Below are positions 42,710 through 51,272 of a stretch of 64,000 nt of DNA, one piece after another. The notes beneath the pieces are model-generated. The model was not told the origin of the DNA, did no database searches, and saw only the letters and a program-made list of their open reading frames with translations. The stretch covers positions 500,001 to 564,000 of the forward strand of contig NZ_CP101827.1 of assembly GCF_024498295.1 (NCBI RefSeq). The letters are read 5' to 3'. Numbering within the stretch: position 1 is the first letter of the stretch; each line of letters opens with the position of its first letter. Origin of the DNA: Thermocaproicibacter melissae (lineage in GTDB: Bacteria > Bacillota > Clostridia > Oscillospirales > Acutalibacteraceae). The position numbers and the translations under genes are program-made.

Positions 42710-44050
42710 ATGTCTGTTCAGCTTGATGACCAGCATCTGTCTAGTTTTATCAATGACAGTGAATTTGAGGCAATCGCCCCCCAGGTCCGTGCGGCTCATG
42801 ATCTCCTTCATTCCGGCACAGGCCTCGGCAACGATTTTCTAGGCTGGGTGGATTTGCCTGAAAATTACGATAAACAGGAGTTTGCCCGTATTCAGGCAGC
42901 CGCAAAAAAGATTCGCTCCGACAGCCAGGTGTTCGTAGTAATCGGCATCGGTGGTTCCTACCTCGGAGCTCGTGCGGCAATCGAATTTTTGAAATCCAAC
43001 AACTATAATTCGCTAAAAAAGGATACACCGGACATTTATTTTATCGGCAACAGCATCAGCTCCACAGCACTTGCTGAAGTGCTTGAGCTTTGCGAAGGCA
43101 AAGATGTTTCCATCAATGTTATTTCAAAATCCGGAACTACAACCGAGCCGGCAGTGGCATTCCGTGTGTTCCGCAGTTTCATGGAAAAGAAGTATGGCAA
43201 AGCAGAAGCCGCAAAACGCATTTACTGCACAACCGATAAGGCCAAAGGCACCCTGAAAGAACTGGCAGTGCGTGAAGGCTATGAAACCTTCGTTGTCCCC
43301 GATGACGTAGGCGGCCGCTATTCGGTTCTTACCGCCGTCGGCCTTTTGCCAATTGCAGTTGCCGGTGCTGATATTCAGGCACTGATGGATGGCGCTGCGG
43401 AAGCCAGAAAAGAATATGCGGATCCGGATCTTACGAAAAACGCGTGCTACCGCTATGCGGCAATTCGCAACATCCTCTCGAGAAAAGGCAAGGAAATTGA
43501 AATCCTTGTCAGCTATGAGCCTCGGTTCCAGATGATGTGCGAATGGTGGAAACAGCTGTACGGCGAAAGCGAAGGCAAGGATGGAAAGGGACTGTTCCCG
43601 GCATCCTGCATCTTCTCTACCGATCTGCACTCCATGGGTCAGTATATCCAGCAGGGGCGCCGTATTCTGACGGAGACAGTTGTCTTGTTTGACAAACCGG
43701 TGAAAGACCTGGTTATCGAGGAAGACCCCGATAATGCCGATGGACTTAACTTCCTTGCAGGCAAGACGATGTCCTACGTCAATGAAAAAGCCTTTGAAGG
43801 CACCGTACTCGCTCATACGGACGGCGGCGTTCCGAACACCGTTCTCCGTGTACCGGATTTTTCTGAGAAATCGCTTGGTGCTCTCATCTATTTCTTTGAA
43901 AAAGCGTGCGCAATTTCCGGGTATCTCCTGGGCGTGAATCCGTTCAACCAGCCGGGAGTGGAAAGCTACAAGAAAAATATGTTTGCTCTTCTCGGAAAAC
44001 CTGGTTATGAAGGCGAAAAGGCTGCATTGGAAGCCCGCTTAAACAAATAA
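42710..44050 (+). CDS. pgi: Glucose-6-phosphate isomerase
   Basis: 446 residues, the short bacterial form. SIS-type sugar-phosphate sites [18 protein letters not shown] (about 76-93) and [18 protein letters not shown] (about 140-157) are intact. The catalytic Glu is in the [11 protein letters not shown] region and the PGI signature lies in [14 protein letters not shown] with the catalytic Lys. It interconverts glucose 6-phosphate and fructose 6-phosphate. It has an AGGAGG site and its own promoter; the next gene follows at 69 bases. Confidence 0.97.
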   Translation: MSVQLDDQHLSSFINDSEFEAIAPQVRAAHDLLHSGTGLGNDFLGWVDLPENYDKQEFARIQAAAKKIRSDSQVFVVIGIGGSYLGARAAIEFLKSNNYNSLKKDTPDIYFIGNSISSTALAEVLELCEGKDVSINVISKSGTTTEPAVAFRVFRSFMEKKYGKAEAAKRIYCTTDKAKGTLKELAVREGYETFVVPDDVGGRYSVLTAVGLLPIAVAGADIQALMDGAAEARKEYADPDLTKNACYRYAAIRNILSRKGKEIEILVSYEPRFQMMCEWWKQLYGESEGKDGKGLFPASCIFSTDLHSMGQYIQQGRRILTETVVLFDKPVKDLVIEEDPDNADGLNFLAGKTMSYVNEKAFEGTVLAHTDGGVPNTVLRVPDFSEKSLGALIYFFEKACAISGYLLGVNPFNQPGVESYKKNMFALLGKPGYEGEKAALEARLNK

Positions 44051-44119
44051 AACTTGACTTAAAAAACTGATTTTTTGAAAGCCGTTGATGACAAATAAAA
44101 ATATAGGAGGAGCAACAAT

Positions 44120-44536
44120 ATGATCAATCTTATTATCGGCCCAAAGGGAACCGGCAAGACCAAAAGGCTTGTGGAACACGCGAATGAAGCAGCCCAGAAA
44201 TCTGCTGGCAACGTTGTTGTCATCGTGAAGGGCAACCACCTCACCTATGATATCTCCCACGATGCCCGCCTTGTGAACATTGATTCCTACGGGATTCAGG
44301 GCGTTGAGGCACTCAGCGGGTTCCTCTGCGGAATCTGTGCCGGCAACTATGACGTAACAGACATCTTTGTCGATTCAACCCTCCGCATCATCGGGCAGGA
44401 CATTGCGGCTCTTTCCACTTTCATTGAAAAGATGAATAAACTCTCTATTCTTGCGGATACTAAAATTACTCTTCTCGTATCGGCGGATCCGAAAGTTTTG
44501 CCGGACGAGATTAAAGCAATTTCCACAGAAGTCTGA
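44120..44536 (+). CDS. Small P-loop ATPase of unknown role
   Basis: 138 residues. Walker A GPKGTGKT (7-14) lies at the very start and a Walker B-like IFVDSTLRIIG near residue 87. There is no sensor, Zn or membrane element. Similar short clostridial proteins are often labelled PilT-like or simply ATP-binding, with no experimental role that I know of. The strong GGAGGAGC ribosome site and a terminator right after it show a real gene. It probably shares the pgi transcript. Confidence 0.75.
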   Translation: MINLIIGPKGTGKTKRLVEHANEAAQKSAGNVVVIVKGNHLTYDISHDARLVNIDSYGIQGVEALSGFLCGICAGNYDVTDIFVDSTLRIIGQDIAALSTFIEKMNKLSILADTKITLLVSADPKVLPDEIKAISTEV

Positions 44537-44547
44537 TTAGAACCGGG

Positions 44548-44583
44548 AACCGTGCCGGGAAGAAAACCGGCACGGTTTTCTTA
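44548..44583 (+). terminator. Terminator after the small P-loop ATPase gene
   Basis: AACCGTGCCGG / CCGGCACGGTT (8-nt loop), followed by TTCTTATT. Confidence 0.85.
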
Positions 44584-44612
44584 TTGGCATTTCGGTTTTT
44601 CTGGAACTTGTA

Positions 44613-44641
44613 TTGACAAAAAGATACTCAACCGATATAAT
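44613..44641 (+). promoter_or_regulatory. Consensus promoter of yceD-rpmF
   Basis: TTGACA (44613-44618), 17 bases, TATAAT (44636-44641): exact consensus. Confidence 0.92.
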
Positions 44642-44668
44642 TAAAGACTGTAGCGCCGAGGTTATGGT

Positions 44669-45163
44669 ATGATTCTTGATTTAAAGAAAATTTTCACGGA
44701 AAAAACAGGTACGGTTTCGTTTGATTACGACATGGATTTGTCTTCAACCGAGGTCGATAATGTTCATCCGTTTGTTACCCCGGTGAAGGTGCAGGGTTCT
44801 GTCACCGCAAAGGATGGCTTTGCGTTACTCACAGCCGAGACTTCTTTTGATTTTTCGGTGCCGTGTGATCGTTGCACAAAGCAGATAGACAGGCACTTGC
44901 ATTATTCTTTTACGCATACTCTTGTCCGTTCTCTGGAAAACGAGGACGACGATCGTTTCATCGAAGTCCCGGATGGACAGCTGGATTTGGACGAACTTAT
45001 GCGGGAAGATATTTTGCTTGAGCTTCCGTCAAAATTCCTTTGCAAAGAAGACTGCAAGGGCATTTGCCCCAAATGCGGTAAAAACCTGAATGATGGTCCA
45101 TGCGGCTGTGAGCCGCAGAACACTGACAGCAGGTTTGAAGTTTTGAAAAATCTGATCCATTAA
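44669..45163 (+). CDS. yceD: YceD/DUF177-family protein
   Basis: 164 residues. The family's DLSSTEV and CDRCTKQIDRHL (Cys pair) motifs and a C-terminal Cys-rich knuckle, CKEDCKGICPKCGKNLNDGPCGC (about 130-152), are clear. YceD proteins are conserved upstream of rpmF and are linked to 23S rRNA and ribosome synthesis. It is followed at 45 bases by rpmF. Confidence 0.92.
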   Translation: MILDLKKIFTEKTGTVSFDYDMDLSSTEVDNVHPFVTPVKVQGSVTAKDGFALLTAETSFDFSVPCDRCTKQIDRHLHYSFTHTLVRSLENEDDDRFIEVPDGQLDLDELMREDILLELPSKFLCKEDCKGICPKCGKNLNDGPCGCEPQNTDSRFEVLKNLIH

Positions 45164-45208
45164 GATGATTCCATCTGTGAAATCAGGGTCTTTAAGGAGG
45201 TGCTGAAC

Positions 45209-45391
45209 ATGGCGGTACCGAAAAGAAAACAGTCAAGTGCAAGGCAGAACAAGCGGCGTTCTAGCGTTTGGAAGCTGAGTGCGCCGACTCTGGTAAATTG
45301 CCCAAAATGCGGCGAACTGATTGCTCCGCATAAGGTATGCGGCAATTGTGGCTATTACAATGGCAGGGAAGTTGTCAAAAAAGAAGCCTGA
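45209..45391 (+). CDS. rpmF: Ribosomal protein L32
   Basis: 60 residues from the ATG with AAGGAGG 8 bases upstream (an ATG three codons earlier overlaps that site). MAVPKRKQSSARQNKRR is the L32 signature. Two Cys pairs, CPKCG and CGNCG, make this the zinc-binding C+ form. Confidence 0.97.
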   Translation: MAVPKRKQSSARQNKRRSSVWKLSAPTLVNCPKCGELIAPHKVCGNCGYYNGREVVKKEA

Positions 45392-45410
45392 TTCCGCAGT
45401 CGGCAGGTTG

Positions 45411-45444
45411 CAGAGAAGGATCTAGATCCTTCTCTTCTTTTTTT
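45411..45444 (+). terminator. Terminator of yceD-rpmF
   Basis: AGAGAAGGATC / GATCCTTCTCT with a minimal loop, followed by TTCTTTTTTT. Confidence 0.85.
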
Positions 45445-45594
45445 GCGCAAAAAAGATTCTACGTTTTCTGGCTTTGCTTGACGGATGCCGGAAATCATGC
45501 GATAATCGTTTTTACGCGGTAAAACTTTCCCATTTACCCATTGCCGCATATCGGTAAAAAGGTTGGGAAGAGCAAATATAAGGGAGTGGTGCGG

Positions 45595-46926
45595 ATGGCA
45601 AAATCGGTTGTAGCAATCGTCGGAAGACCGAATGTGGGAAAATCCACACTTTTTAACAAGCTCATTGGGAGCCGCGTTTCTATTGTAGATGATACACCCG
45701 GTGTTACCCGGGATAGAGTTTATGGTACCTGTGAATGGAGCGGGCGTGAGTTTTCCATCGTTGACACGGGCGGCATCGAGATTGACCCTGACGACGAGAT
45801 TTTGTCCCGTATTCGGGAACAGGCAGAATTGGCAATTGATGCGGCAGATGTTATTGTATTTGTAACGGATATTCGTGCCGGCGTAACCGCGTCGGATGCA
45901 GAGATCGCGTCAATGCTGCTCAAGAGCGGAAAGCCGGTGCTGCTTTGCGTCAATAAGTGCGACAGTATCGGTGAACCTCCTGCGGAATTTTATGAATTTT
46001 ACAGTCTCGGCCTCGGCGACCCGATTTGCGTTTCGTCCGTTCACGGCCACGGAACCGGCGATCTGCTCGATGCAATCGTCAAGCATCTTCCTCCGGAAAA
46101 TGAGGACAAGCAGAATGACGATGCTATTCGAGTAGCCGTCATCGGCAAGCCGAACGTGGGCAAATCGTCGCTTGTCAATTACATCAGCGGCGAAGAGCGC
46201 TGCATTGTTTCCAATCAGGCGGGAACGACGCGCGATGCCATTGATATTGAAATTGAGAATAAACACGGAAGGTTCGTTTTCGTTGATACCGCCGGCATGC
46301 GGAGAAAAAGCCGCGTCGAAAACGCAATAGAGCGTTACAGCATGTTACGCGCGCAAATGGCGATTGAGCGCAGTGATGTGTGCGTTATTATGATCGACGG
46401 CACCGTCGGCTTCACCGAACAGGATTCCAAAGTCGCGGGCTTGGCGCATGAAGCAGGAAAAGGCTGTGTTATTGCCGTCAACAAGTGGGATGCCGTTGAA
46501 AAGACGGAGAATACGCTGCCCCTTTATCGCAAGCGTCTGCAGCAGGATTTCTCGTTCATGTCCTATGCCGATATCATCTTTATTTCCGCAAAGACAGGCC
46601 AGAGAATCGACCGCTTGTTTGAAGCTATCAAGGAGGCTGCAAAGGCAAACGCAACGCGCATCACGACCGGTGCGCTCAATGAAATTCTAGCACAGGCGAC
46701 TTTGCGCGTTCAGCCGCCTACCGACAAGGGCAAAAGGCTCAAGATTTATTACATGACGCAGGTTTCCACAAAACCGCCGACGTTTGTTTTCTTTGTGAAT
46801 TCCAAAGATTTGTTTCACTTTTCTTATCAGCGGTATCTTGAAAACATAATTCGTGACACGTTTGGGTTGGTTGGAACACCGATTCACTTTATCGTGCGCG
46901 AACGGGGAGAAAAACAGGGAGGGTAA
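45595..46926 (+). CDS. der: Ribosome biogenesis GTPase Der (EngA)
   Basis: 443 residues from the ATG giving MAKSVVAIVGRPNVGKS; the frame is open further up but AAGGGAG precedes this ATG. Two tandem GTPase domains: first with GRPNVGKS (9-16), DTGG and NKCD; second with GKPNVGKS (about 183-190), DTAGMRRK and NKWD. The C-terminal KH-like domain ends FGLVGTPIHFIVRERGEKQGG. It is needed for 50S assembly. plsY starts 5 bases after its stop. Confidence 0.97.
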   Translation: MAKSVVAIVGRPNVGKSTLFNKLIGSRVSIVDDTPGVTRDRVYGTCEWSGREFSIVDTGGIEIDPDDEILSRIREQAELAIDAADVIVFVTDIRAGVTASDAEIASMLLKSGKPVLLCVNKCDSIGEPPAEFYEFYSLGLGDPICVSSVHGHGTGDLLDAIVKHLPPENEDKQNDDAIRVAVIGKPNVGKSSLVNYISGEERCIVSNQAGTTRDAIDIEIENKHGRFVFVDTAGMRRKSRVENAIERYSMLRAQMAIERSDVCVIMIDGTVGFTEQDSKVAGLAHEAGKGCVIAVNKWDAVEKTENTLPLYRKRLQQDFSFMSYADIIFISAKTGQRIDRLFEAIKEAAKANATRITTGALNEILAQATLRVQPPTDKGKRLKIYYMTQVSTKPPTFVFFVNSKDLFHFSYQRYLENIIRDTFGLVGTPIHFIVRERGEKQGG

Positions 46927-46930
46927 TACT

Positions 46931-47641
46931 GTGGATTATCTGCAAATTTTTCTTCTGCCTACCATTGCAATTGTGGTAATCGGTTATCTTCTGGGCAGTA
47001 TCAGTTCTTCCATCATTATTACAAAGAAATTCAGCAACACCGATATTCGCACCATGGGGAGCGGAAACGCAGGCATGACAAACGTTCTTCGTTCCGTCAG
47101 TGCGAAGGCGGCAATTTATACTTCCATTTTTGATTTTGCAAAATGTGCCGCGGCTTCGCTGATCGGCCGGCAGGTTTTTCAGTATGTTTGCAATGCAAAT
47201 TCGGCGCCTTCCTACCTGATTCAGTACGGAATACTGATTGCCGGGTTTGCTTGTGTCCTTGGACATATTTATCCGCTGTATTTCGGTTTCCGCGGGGGCA
47301 AGGGAATTCTGTCAACCGGCGCTATGATGCTCGTTCTGGACTGGCGAATTTTCGCCTTTGCGGTATTTATTTTTGTCGTTACGCTGCTTGCTACAAAGAT
47401 TATTTCGATTTCTTCCATCTTCGCTGCCGTGTCTTTCCCCATTTCTGCATTTCTCACGACATACTATGATTATTCCACGAAGTCTTCCGCCTTCGGGACG
47501 CTGCCGACCTCTTACATGATTGTTGTCACGGTATTCGCGTTTGTTTTTGCAGCGCTGCTAGTTTACAAGCATAAAGATAACATCATCCGCCTCAAAAACG
47601 GAACCGAGAAGAAAGTAAGTGTAAGACACAAGGATTCGTGA
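46931..47641 (+). CDS. plsY: Glycerol-3-phosphate acyltransferase PlsY
   Basis: 236 residues from a GTG with GGGAGGG upstream. Five or more membrane segments. The three conserved loops are GYLLGSISSSIIITK, MGSGNAGMTNVLRSVSAKAA and GHIYPLYFGFRGGKGILST. It transfers acyl groups from acyl-phosphate to glycerol 3-phosphate, the first step of phospholipid synthesis. It is co-transcribed with der. At 236 residues it is slightly longer than most PlsY proteins. Confidence 0.95.
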   Translation: MDYLQIFLLPTIAIVVIGYLLGSISSSIIITKKFSNTDIRTMGSGNAGMTNVLRSVSAKAAIYTSIFDFAKCAAASLIGRQVFQYVCNANSAPSYLIQYGILIAGFACVLGHIYPLYFGFRGGKGILSTGAMMLVLDWRIFAFAVFIFVVTLLATKIISISSIFAAVSFPISAFLTTYYDYSTKSSAFGTLPTSYMIVVTVFAFVFAALLVYKHKDNIIRLKNGTEKKVSVRHKDS

Positions 47642-47646
47642 AATAA

Positions 47647-47685
47647 AAAAACAGAGCACCTGAATTTCAGGTGCTCTGTTTTTAT
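47647..47685. terminator. Terminator between plsY and rpmB
   Basis: ACAGAGCACCTG / CAGGTGCTCTGT with A-rich 5' and T-rich 3' flanks, between convergent genes; works in both directions. Confidence 0.92.
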
Positions 47686-47711
47686 CAGCGTTTCATCAGA
47701 TGCCCTTGCAA

Positions 47712-47900
47712 TCAGACTGCGCGGGTCACTTTACCGGAACGCAGGCAGCGGGTGCAGGCATAAATCCTTTTCGGAGAACCGTCAACGATTGCCCTAACAC
47801 GTCTGACATTCGCTTTCCAGGTACGGCCGGAACGCCGGTGAGAGTGGGAAACCTGCATGCTGAAAGCGACTTGCTTACCACAAATATCACATTTTGCCAT
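47712..47900 (-). CDS. rpmB: Ribosomal protein L28
   Basis: 62 residues with GAAGGAGG upstream. MAKCDICGK and CTRCLRSGKV are the two Cys pairs of the zinc-binding form; SHSHRRSGRTWKANVRRV is the L28 core. It stands alone on the minus strand. Confidence 0.97.
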   Translation of the reverse strand: MAKCDICGKQVAFSMQVSHSHRRSGRTWKANVRRVRAIVDGSPKRIYACTRCLRSGKVTRAV

Positions 47901-48056
47901 CTATCTGCACCTCCTTCAAAGGGCTTTTCTACAAAGCAACAGATATATCCTAACAGATTTATCACCCGAATGCAAGCTTTTTTCCTTTTCTTCGGCCGAA
48001 GGGACAGGATTTCTGAAAAATGGGCATGCTGTTAGATGTCCCGATTATTCCTTTGC

Positions 48057-48085
48057 TTGTAATTTTATCCGCCTCGTATTATAAT
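48057..48085 (+). promoter_or_regulatory. Promoter of the M50 protease-scpAB block
   Basis: TTGTAA (48057-48062), 17 bases, TATAAT (48080-48085). It is the only good promoter I see before the ten-gene block to 56442. Confidence 0.75.
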
Positions 48086-48158
48086 CAATAGCATAGCGGG
48101 ACAGATCTCGCGCTTTTCTTGTTCGGTCTGTCGCAAGCCAATGTAGGGGAGAATGTTT

Positions 48159-48851
48159 ATGTTATTTTCGATTATCCAGAGCCTTGTTCAGGGGGAATCC
48201 GTTGGCATTGCCGACGTCATTGCCTCCATTTTAGCAATGCTCTTTATTATTTTCTGTATTCTGCCCGTTCACGAGTGGGCACACGCTTGGGCTGCTTACA
48301 AGCTGGGTGACAGCACTGCAAAAGCGCAGGGGCGCCTCAGCCTGAATCCTTTGGTAAGCTTCAGCCCTGTGGGTGCGTTGTTTCTGCTACTGTTCGGTTT
48401 CGGCTGGGCTAAGCCGGTGCCAATTGACAGCCGCTATTTCCGAAATCCGAAACGCGATACGGCTCTGGTAGCGCTCGCCGGACCTCTTTCCAATCTGATT
48501 GTCGCATGGCTGGGAGCAATTATTTTGAATGGCATCTATGTTGCGTCAAACCACAGCCTTCCGGCATTTGTTATGGCATTCTTTTCTGCTTATATCAACA
48601 TCAACGTCGCACTTGCAGTGTTCAATTTGATTCCGCTTCCACCGCTCGACGGGTCAAAAATCCTCGGTGCTTTTCTTTCAAACCGTACTCTTTATAATTT
48701 TTACCGTTACCAGAACATTATCATTTTGATTGCGTTTATCGTGCTTTTCACCGGCGTTCTGGATCGGCCGCTCACTTGGCTGAATCAGATTTGCGCTATG
48801 GGTGTTTACTGGCTTGGAAGTCTTCCGTATGAATTATTTGGTATGCTGTAA
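48159..48851 (+). CDS. Site-2 protease-family (M50) membrane metalloprotease
   Basis: 230 residues from the second ATG (48159), which is 7 bases from GGGGAG; the ATG at 48153 is too close. Zinc ligands are in the HExxH motif PVHEWAHAW (about 37-45), and the third in NLIPLPPLDGSKIL (about 165-178). Five or six membrane segments. The short form without PDZ domain is common next to scpA in Firmicutes. It cuts membrane-bound substrates, which are not identifiable here. Confidence 0.92.
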   Translation: MLFSIIQSLVQGESVGIADVIASILAMLFIIFCILPVHEWAHAWAAYKLGDSTAKAQGRLSLNPLVSFSPVGALFLLLFGFGWAKPVPIDSRYFRNPKRDTALVALAGPLSNLIVAWLGAIILNGIYVASNHSLPAFVMAFFSAYININVALAVFNLIPLPPLDGSKILGAFLSNRTLYNFYRYQNIIILIAFIVLFTGVLDRPLTWLNQICAMGVYWLGSLPYELFGML

Positions 48852-48866
48852 ATAAAAAGGTACAGA

Positions 48867-49592
48867 ATGGAAAAACTTTGTTATAAGCTGGAAAGTTTTG
48901 AAGGACCTCTTGATCTGCTCCTCCTTCTAATCAAGAAGAATAAAATGAATATTTTCGACATCCGCATCACCGAGCTGGTTGACCAGTATATGGAGCAGAT
49001 TGATGCAATGCAGGAGCGGAACATGGAAGTCTCGAGTGAATTTCTCGAGATGGCGGCGCACCTTGTCTACATGAAAACGGTGTTCCTCCTTCCGAAGAAG
49101 GAGGAAGCGGAGCAGCTCAGCCGCGAATTAAGCGGCCGTCTGCTGGAATATGAAGAATGTCGGAGAATTGCAAAGCTTCTTGGTGAAAAACTTTCGTTTG
49201 ATACTTATACCAGAGAGCAGGAAAAAATCGAGTTCGATACGAGGTATAAAGGCACCATCGCTTTGCAAGACCTTTTCAATGCTTACCGCAGCGCGGTGGG
49301 TAGGGGGAAACGCCTGTTGCCGCCGAAGCCGGAGGCCTTCTCCGGAATTGTTTCCCACAAAATCGTCAGCGTTGCGTCGCGGATTATCCGTGTTCTTCGT
49401 GACCTCCGCAAAACGGGAAGGGCAAAATACACGGACCTTTACAAAAACTGCCATGGGAGGTCAGAACTCGTCGCAACCTTCCTCGCTGTGCTGGAGCTTG
49501 TGAAGGGAAAACGCATCCGCATTGAAGGAGAAGACAACAGCATCGTTACGCTTGTTAATCGGCCTGCCATGAAGAAACCTTTTAGGGAGTGA
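48867..49592 (+). CDS. scpA: Segregation and condensation protein A
   Basis: 241 residues. The kleisin opening YKLESFEGPLDLLLLLIKKNKMNIFDI and the C-terminal winged helix (FLAVLELVKGKRI) are typical. It closes the SMC ring and helps condense chromosomes. scpB follows at 6 bases. Confidence 0.96.
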   Translation: MEKLCYKLESFEGPLDLLLLLIKKNKMNIFDIRITELVDQYMEQIDAMQERNMEVSSEFLEMAAHLVYMKTVFLLPKKEEAEQLSRELSGRLLEYEECRRIAKLLGEKLSFDTYTREQEKIEFDTRYKGTIALQDLFNAYRSAVGRGKRLLPPKPEAFSGIVSHKIVSVASRIIRVLRDLRKTGRAKYTDLYKNCHGRSELVATFLAVLELVKGKRIRIEGEDNSIVTLVNRPAMKKPFRE

Positions 49593-49598
49593 TCCGCA

Positions 49599-50165
49599 GT
49601 GAAAACGGAAATCAGCAAGATGCAAGGCGCAGCGGAAGCAATTCTGTTTGCGAGCGGGGAGCCCGTCTCGCTGGAGCGCCTTGCGGAAGTGCTGGAGCTA
49701 AATAAGTCAACGGCCGAAAAGCTGATGAACAATCTTGCGGATAGGTTCAATTCCGAGAATACAGGCGTGCAGATGGTAAGGCTGGAAGACGGGTGGCAGA
49801 TGTGTACGCGGCCGGAGTATGCCGAATATGTTCGCAAAGCACTCGATATGCGCCGGAATATGCCGCTTTCGCAGGCAGCGCTGGAAGTGCTGGCTGTTGT
49901 CGCTTACAACCAGCCGGTAACAAAAGCGTTTATCGAGCAAGTTCGCGGCGTGGATTGTTCCGCAGTTCTGGGAAGCCTTATTTCCAAAGGACTTCTGGAG
50001 GAGCGCGGCAGGCTTGACCTTCCGGGAAGGCCGCTCATTTATGGGACAACCCCCGATTTCCTGCGGTGCCTCGGCATTTCTTCCCTTGATGAACTGCCTC
50101 CGGTGGAGCACAGAGGAGAAACTCTGGAAGAAGAGTCCGAAGTAGTCACGGAGGACGCCGGATGA
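49599..50165 (+). CDS. scpB: Segregation and condensation protein B
   Basis: 188 residues from a GTG with AGGGAG upstream. Two winged-helix domains; AAEAILFASGEPVSLERLAEVLEL opens the first and LAVVAYNQPVTKAFIEQVRGVD and GRPLIYGTTPDFLRCLGI mark the second. It partners ScpA and SMC. Its last codons overlap the next gene by 4 bases. Confidence 0.96.
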   Translation: MKTEISKMQGAAEAILFASGEPVSLERLAEVLELNKSTAEKLMNNLADRFNSENTGVQMVRLEDGWQMCTRPEYAEYVRKALDMRRNMPLSQAALEVLAVVAYNQPVTKAFIEQVRGVDCSAVLGSLISKGLLEERGRLDLPGRPLIYGTTPDFLRCLGISSLDELPPVEHRGETLEEESEVVTEDAG

Positions 50166-50764
50166 GAGCGTTGTATTTTCTGCTGGCTTTAACATGTTTT
50201 TTTGCTTTGCTTCTCCCGTTTCCGGTTACGGTGCAGGTGGAATACCGTGAGAAGGCTTCTGCGTGCATCCGATACCTTTTCTTGCGGTTCCATATTCCTC
50301 CGAAGAAGAAAAAAGAGAAGAAAGAGAAACCGGCGGAGGAAAAACCCCAAAAAAAAAGCTGGCTGAAAAAACTGTATGAGGCAAAGGGCCTCTCCGGTTT
50401 TCTCAGCTTGCTGAAAGAAGCAGCGAAAATTGCTTCCGAAGCCGCCTCGGAGGTTTTCCGGCACACGGTTTTTCACCGTTTTTGGCTGAATATCCGTGTC
50501 GGCGGGGAGGACGCTTCAGCCATCGCGGTGGATTACGGAAAAGTCTGCGGCGCGGTGAGCTCCGGCGTGGGAGTTTTGCTGGGCTGTGCCCGCTGCAAGG
50601 ACTGTAAAGTTAACGTGCTGCCGGACTTTTGCTCGGAAAAGAGCACGGTGTCTTTCAGAGCAGATGCGAGCGTTCTTGCCTTCTTTTTGGTGAAGGCGGC
50701 TGTCCGCGCGATTTTCCGCTCCATTCGCCTGATAAAAGTCGGAAAAGCAGTTCATAATATTTGA
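50162..50764 (+). CDS. ytfI: DUF2953-family membrane-anchored protein (YtfI-like)
   Basis: 200 residues. One N-terminal membrane segment (4-20), a beta-type stretch, then a highly basic linker (PPKKKKEKKEKPAEEKPQKKSW, about 45-65) and a C-terminal part with VDYGKVCGAVSSGVGVL. The linkage ytfI-ytfJ is shared with Bacillus, where both are sporulation genes. Its molecular role is unknown. Confidence 0.85.
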   Translation: MRALYFLLALTCFFALLLPFPVTVQVEYREKASACIRYLFLRFHIPPKKKKEKKEKPAEEKPQKKSWLKKLYEAKGLSGFLSLLKEAAKIASEAASEVFRHTVFHRFWLNIRVGGEDASAIAVDYGKVCGAVSSGVGVLLGCARCKDCKVNVLPDFCSEKSTVSFRADASVLAFFLVKAAVRAIFRSIRLIKVGKAVHNI

Positions 50765-50798
50765 AGATCTATTATAATAGAAGAAAGTGGTGTTGATT

Positions 50799-51221
50799 AT
50801 GTCGGAACATCCCATTGAGGGAATGATGGACACAACCCTTGAAAAAATCAAGCAGATGGTGGATGTCAATTCGGTAATCGGCGACCCGATTACCGCGCCC
50901 GACGGAACGGTAATTATCCCGGTTTCCAAAGTCAACTACGGTTTTGCTTCCGGCGGTTCCGACCTTCCGGTGAAAACATCGGAGAAGCAGTTCTTCGGCG
51001 GCGGCACTGGCGCAGGTGTCACCATTACGCCCGTTGCGTTTCTTGTCGTTTCCAATGGAGATATCCGTCTGATGCGTGTTGAACTCGGCTCTACTCCGGT
51101 TGACCGCATCATAGACCAGGCTCCCGAACTCATCAACCGCATCAGCAGTATGGTCGGGAAGAAAAAGAAAGACAACACCACCGCTTCTGACGGAACTGAG
51201 AACAGTCCTGTTCAAGAATAA
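50799..51221 (+). CDS. ytfJ: GerW-family sporulation protein (YtfJ)
   Basis: 140 residues from the ATG giving MSEHPIEGMMDTTLEKIKQMVDVNSVIG, the usual family start. A GTG four codons earlier is less likely. VNYGFASGGSD and GGGTGAGVTITPVAFLVV are the conserved glycine-rich blocks. In Bacillus GerW/YtfJ is needed for germination with some nutrients. It follows ytfI. Confidence 0.93.
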   Translation: MSEHPIEGMMDTTLEKIKQMVDVNSVIGDPITAPDGTVIIPVSKVNYGFASGGSDLPVKTSEKQFFGGGTGAGVTITPVAFLVVSNGDIRLMRVELGSTPVDRIIDQAPELINRISSMVGKKKKDNTTASDGTENSPVQE

Positions 51222-51272
51222 ATCATGTCGTCGGTACCTGCCCGCATATATATAAGCCGGCAGGTGTTGGAA

